NCBI GenBank assembly: GCA_964467615.1
Contig: CAYXRK010000203.1
Coordinates: 1-8,203 of the forward strand
DNA from: CAYXRK01 sp964467615
GTDB taxonomy: Bacteria; Hydrogenedentota; Hydrogenedentia; Hydrogenedentales; GCA-2746185
DNA length: 8,203 nt
Direction of reading: 5' to 3'
In this document: positions 6,107-8,203 of the stretch, one piece after another
Layout of the letters: each line of letters starts with the position of its first letter
Numbering within the stretch: the stretch's first letter is position 1
Notes under the pieces: generated by a model
Seen by the model: only the letters and a program-made list of their open reading frames with translations
Databases searched by the model: none
Told to the model about the DNA's origin: nothing
Position numbers and translations under genes: made by a program

Positions 6107-7318
6107 ATGAAAAGTGGGTTTCGATTGTTTTTTCGGGTCGTTTGGCGAACGTGGACTGGGAACCGGGGTACCCACGCCCGTCTGACACCCATGCGCGCAC
6201 TCGTGATGGCGTGGTTCGTTCCGTTGCTGGGGATCGGCCAGGCTATTCACCGGATGTGCTTGGCGTTGGACACGGTGTTGTTTCCAGGGTTTCGGAAGGT
6301 CGACGTGTCTGCGCCCGTCCTGATGATGGGAATTCCGCGAAGCGGGACGACTTTTCTGCACCGGGTGCTTTCCAAGGACACCGACACGTTCACGACGTTT
6401 TCGCTGTGGGAGTTGATGTTCGCGCCGTCGATTGTCGAGCGGAAGATGTTTTTGGGGCTGGCCGTGATCGACAAAACGTTGGGCGGGTCCGGACAACGGT
6501 TGTTGCGCTGGGCCGACCGGCGGTTTTTCGCCGAGGTGCGGAAAATCCACCATGTGAGCCTGTTCGAGCCGGAGGAAGACGACCTCGTTCTATTTCCAAT
6601 CTTCGGTTCGTTGTTCCTGCTTTTTCCGTTTCCATTTGAAGAGGAACTGTGGCATTACGCGAGGTTCGACACCGAGACGCCGCGGGCCGAGCGCGAGCGG
6701 ATTATGCGGTTTTATCGGGAATGCGTGCAGCGGCATTTGTACGTGCATGGGACGGACAAGATTTTCTTGTCAAAGAACCCGACGTTCAGCTCGAAGGTGG
6801 ACTCGCTGCGGGAGACGTTCCCGGACGCGCGGCTTATCTGTAACGTGCGCACGCCCTACGAGGCGGCGCCTTCGCTGTTGAGTTTCCTTACGTTCTCATG
6901 GCGAAAATTCCGTAACGACGACTGCGGCTTCGGGTTTCGCGATATGATTCTCAAACTTACGGGCTATTGGTATCGTTGGCCGATGGAACGCTTGCCAAAA
7001 TGGCCCGATTTTCAGCACGAATTTGTGCTCTATGATGAATTGCGCGCGCGCCCGCGAGAAGTGGTCGAGGAGTTGTACGAACGCTTTGGCCTGTCGATAT
7101 CGCCCCGGTTTCACGCGGTGCTGGACGAGGAAGAGGCGCGGGCGCAGGCGTATGAAAGCCGGCACGAGTATTCACTTGAGCAATACTCGTTGAGCGAGGA
7201 CAGCATCCTCGAACAGTACGAGGACGTGTTCGAGTATTACGGGTTCGACAAGCGAAGAGTCACGGAAGATATTGCGGGCACGGAACGCTTAGTGGGCGCG
7301 GCGTCAGTTGACGTATAG
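6107..7318 (+). CDS. PAPS-dependent sulfotransferase family protein
   Basis: A 403-residue protein with both PAPS-binding signatures of the sulfotransferase superfamily. The 5'-phosphosulfate loop is GIPRSGTTFLHR (75-86), and the 3'-phosphate strand-helix is LICNVRTPYEAAPSLLSF, starting at residue 243 with Arg248 as the expected phosphate-contacting residue. SKNPTFSSKVDSLRETFPDARL just before it is typical of the sulfotransferase_3-like bacterial group. The family moves a sulfuryl group from PAPS to a hydroxyl or amine of a lipid, glycan or small molecule; the acceptor here is unknown. A hydrophobic N-terminal stretch (about 30-60) precedes the fold and may sit at the membrane. The ATG at 6107 has only a weak GGGG upstream, and an ATG at 6191 (residue 29) is a possible alternative. 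The 3' end overlaps the convergent CPBP gene by 15 bp. No PAPS synthesis genes are in the window. Confidence 0.88.
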   Translation: MKSGFRLFFRVVWRTWTGNRGTHARLTPMRALVMAWFVPLLGIGQAIHRMCLALDTVLFPGFRKVDVSAPVLMMGIPRSGTTFLHRVLSKDTDTFTTFSLWELMFAPSIVERKMFLGLAVIDKTLGGSGQRLLRWADRRFFAEVRKIHHVSLFEPEEDDLVLFPIFGSLFLLFPFPFEEELWHYARFDTETPRAERERIMRFYRECVQRHLYVHGTDKIFLSKNPTFSSKVDSLRETFPDARLICNVRTPYEAAPSLLSFLTFSWRKFRNDDCGFGFRDMILKLTGYWYRWPMERLPKWPDFQHEFVLYDELRARPREVVEELYERFGLSISPRFHAVLDEEEARAQAYESRHEYSLEQYSLSEDSILEQYEDVFEYYGFDKRRVTEDIAGTERLVGAASVDV

Positions 7319-7993
7319 GTACGCGACAAGTTCGACTTCGATAATGAAATGCACAAGAAACGGAAGCAGGACGTTGCGCCGCGCGAGGACGTAGCCGCAC
7401 ATCAGGGCCGACAGCGCGGCCATGCCGGCGCATTCGAGGGCCGGTTTTTGTTGGAATATGTGATAGCCGCCTTCGACGATGGGGATGACGATCAGGACGA
7501 GGACGATCCCCGCTCGATTGGACGCCGCGCGAAGGGGGCGCAAGAGGAAGTAGCGGTGGATAAACTCCCAACCCGGAAGCCAGGATAGCGTCCACAGAAG
7601 GGACCCGAGGGCCTGCGCGCGCCGGTCATGGGGCGAGAGATGACCCCAGCCGTGATAGTAGTCGCCGACACCGGGAATGTTCGGAAGCGCGGCCATCAAC
7701 AGGATTCCGCCGAGGACTGCGACGCCGAGCACCGCCCACTCCGGGCGTTTCCAACGGGTGAAGGAAAAGTAGGAAACGTCGAGCCGCCGCGCGCAAAGCG
7801 CTAGCGGGACGATGAGCCAAGCCACGAACTTGTAGGCGTCGAAACTTCCGGCCCAGTACCATTGGAGGCCACCCCAGTCGATTAGCCAGTGAGACCGGCG
7901 CGTCACGAGGGTGTCGATTCCATGAACGGCGAGTACGTAGCCTAGTGCCAATGTGGCCCATAGTGCGGGCTTCGATACGCGGGACGCACGCAA
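7304..7993 (-). CDS. CPBP family (Rce1/CAAX-like) intramembrane glutamic protease, divergent
   Basis: A 229-residue polytopic membrane protein with hydrophobic segments around 10-30, 55-70, 86-103, 161-175, 188-204 and 207-226. The CPBP core is recognisable. WEFIHRYFLL (142-151) stands for motif 1, keeping Glu143 and Arg147 but with Trp in place of the first Glu of EExxxR. YHIFQQKPALE (177-187) supplies His178 and the H..KP..E pattern. HFIIE (215-219) replaces the usual HxxxN. The family includes Rce1-type proteases and bacterial proteins linked to membrane protein processing, bacteriocin immunity or regulation; the substrate here is unknown. The TTG at 7993-7991 is supported by GAGGGG (8009-8004), 10 nt upstream, and by the lack of an in-frame ATG before the core. 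The 3' end overlaps the sulfotransferase gene by 15 bp. Confidence 0.75.
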   Translation of the reverse strand: MRASRVSKPALWATLALGYVLAVHGIDTLVTRRSHWLIDWGGLQWYWAGSFDAYKFVAWLIVPLALCARRLDVSYFSFTRWKRPEWAVLGVAVLGGILLMAALPNIPGVGDYYHGWGHLSPHDRRAQALGSLLWTLSWLPGWEFIHRYFLLRPLRAASNRAGIVLVLIVIPIVEGGYHIFQQKPALECAGMAALSALMCGYVLARRNVLLPFLVHFIIEVELVAYLYVN

Positions 7994-8038
7994 AAGAATT
8001 GTTCCCCTCTCTCGAACGGGGTGGGTGAGTTTCGACCG

Positions 8039-8066
8039 ATTACAACAAGCGTGAAAAATGTATCAT
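8039..8066 (+). promoter_or_regulatory. Weak candidate promoter for the lipoprotein gene
   Basis: ATTACA (8039-8044, 4 of 6 to TTGACA) and TATCAT (8061-8066, 5 of 6 to TATAAT) are separated by 16 bp. Initiation near 8073 would leave a leader of about 26 nt containing the ribosome site. It is a motif match in the 105-bp divergent gap and nothing more. Confidence 0.3.
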
Positions 8067-8098
8067 GGATTCGTGTGATCTGTTGCCTGGAGTCGCGC

Positions 8099-8203
8099 AT
8101 GCATAGGGAGATAACGTCGAAGCCACTCTTGGGCGTCTGCGTGGCCTTCGGGGTGGTGTTGGCTTTGGCGGGTTGTCCGGCGCCGGTTATCGAGAGCGTA
8201 TCG
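8099..8203 (+). CDS. Lipoprotein, N-terminal part only (runs off the window)
   Basis: The frame from the ATG at 8099 is open to the window end, giving 35 residues. GGAG (8089-8092) lies 6 nt before the ATG, which supports the start. The N-terminus carries a charged region (MHREITSK), a hydrophobic core (PLLGVCVAFGVVLALA) and the lipobox LAGC, with the lipid-accepting cysteine at residue 26 followed by PAPVIESVS. It is therefore predicted to be cut by signal peptidase II and anchored in a membrane. The rest of the protein is outside the window and no function can be assigned. It is divergent from the CPBP gene, with 105 bp between their starts. Confidence 0.75.
   Translation, partial: MHREITSKPLLGVCVAFGVVLALAGCPAPVIESVS

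Overview
The window is a compact, moderately GC-rich bacterial chromosomal segment with nine gene models plus the start of a tenth. A lipobox at the 3' edge, an HU/IHF-type nucleoid protein, and a type-2 (archaeal/rickettsial-like) valyl-tRNA synthetase indicate a bacterium with lipoproteins. The style would suit an uncultured planctomycete- or Hydrogenedentes-like lineage, but that placement is a guess and nothing in the sequence proves it. No rRNA, tRNA, CRISPR array or insertion sequence was seen.

Layout. Bases 1-660 (+) hold the 3' part of a purine nucleoside phosphorylase gene that lacks an internal segment. It converges with an HU/IHF-like gene (1024-653, -), and the two stop ends overlap by 8 bp. 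A divergent regulatory gap (1025-1240) carries a strong sigma70-type promoter for HU and a weaker one for the rightward genes. The rightward run is a small site-2 protease (M50), an MNT nucleotidyltransferase, a HEPN protein and valS (1241-5312), with gaps of 36, -17 and 24 bp, so it may be one transcript. Converging on valS is a PIN/RHH toxin-antitoxin pair (6004-5349, -) with a GTGA stop/start overlap and a near-perfect 20-bp palindrome just upstream of the antitoxin start. A sulfotransferase (6107-7318, +) follows. It overlaps by 15 bp a convergent CPBP-type intramembrane protease (7993-7304, -), and the start of a lipoprotein gene (8099 onward, +) leads out of the window.

How the genes relate. 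The most suggestive arrangement is the essential valS gene bracketed by two toxin-antitoxin-like modules. MNT/HEPN lies directly upstream in the same orientation, and RHH/PIN converges from downstream. Related PIN and HEPN toxins are RNases that often act on tRNA, so a link to tRNA charging is conceivable, but it is inference. I see no clearly new multi-gene system. The real oddities are the shortened phosphorylase, a HEPN protein without the usual RNase motif, an A/T-richer insert inside valS, and the TA operator palindrome.
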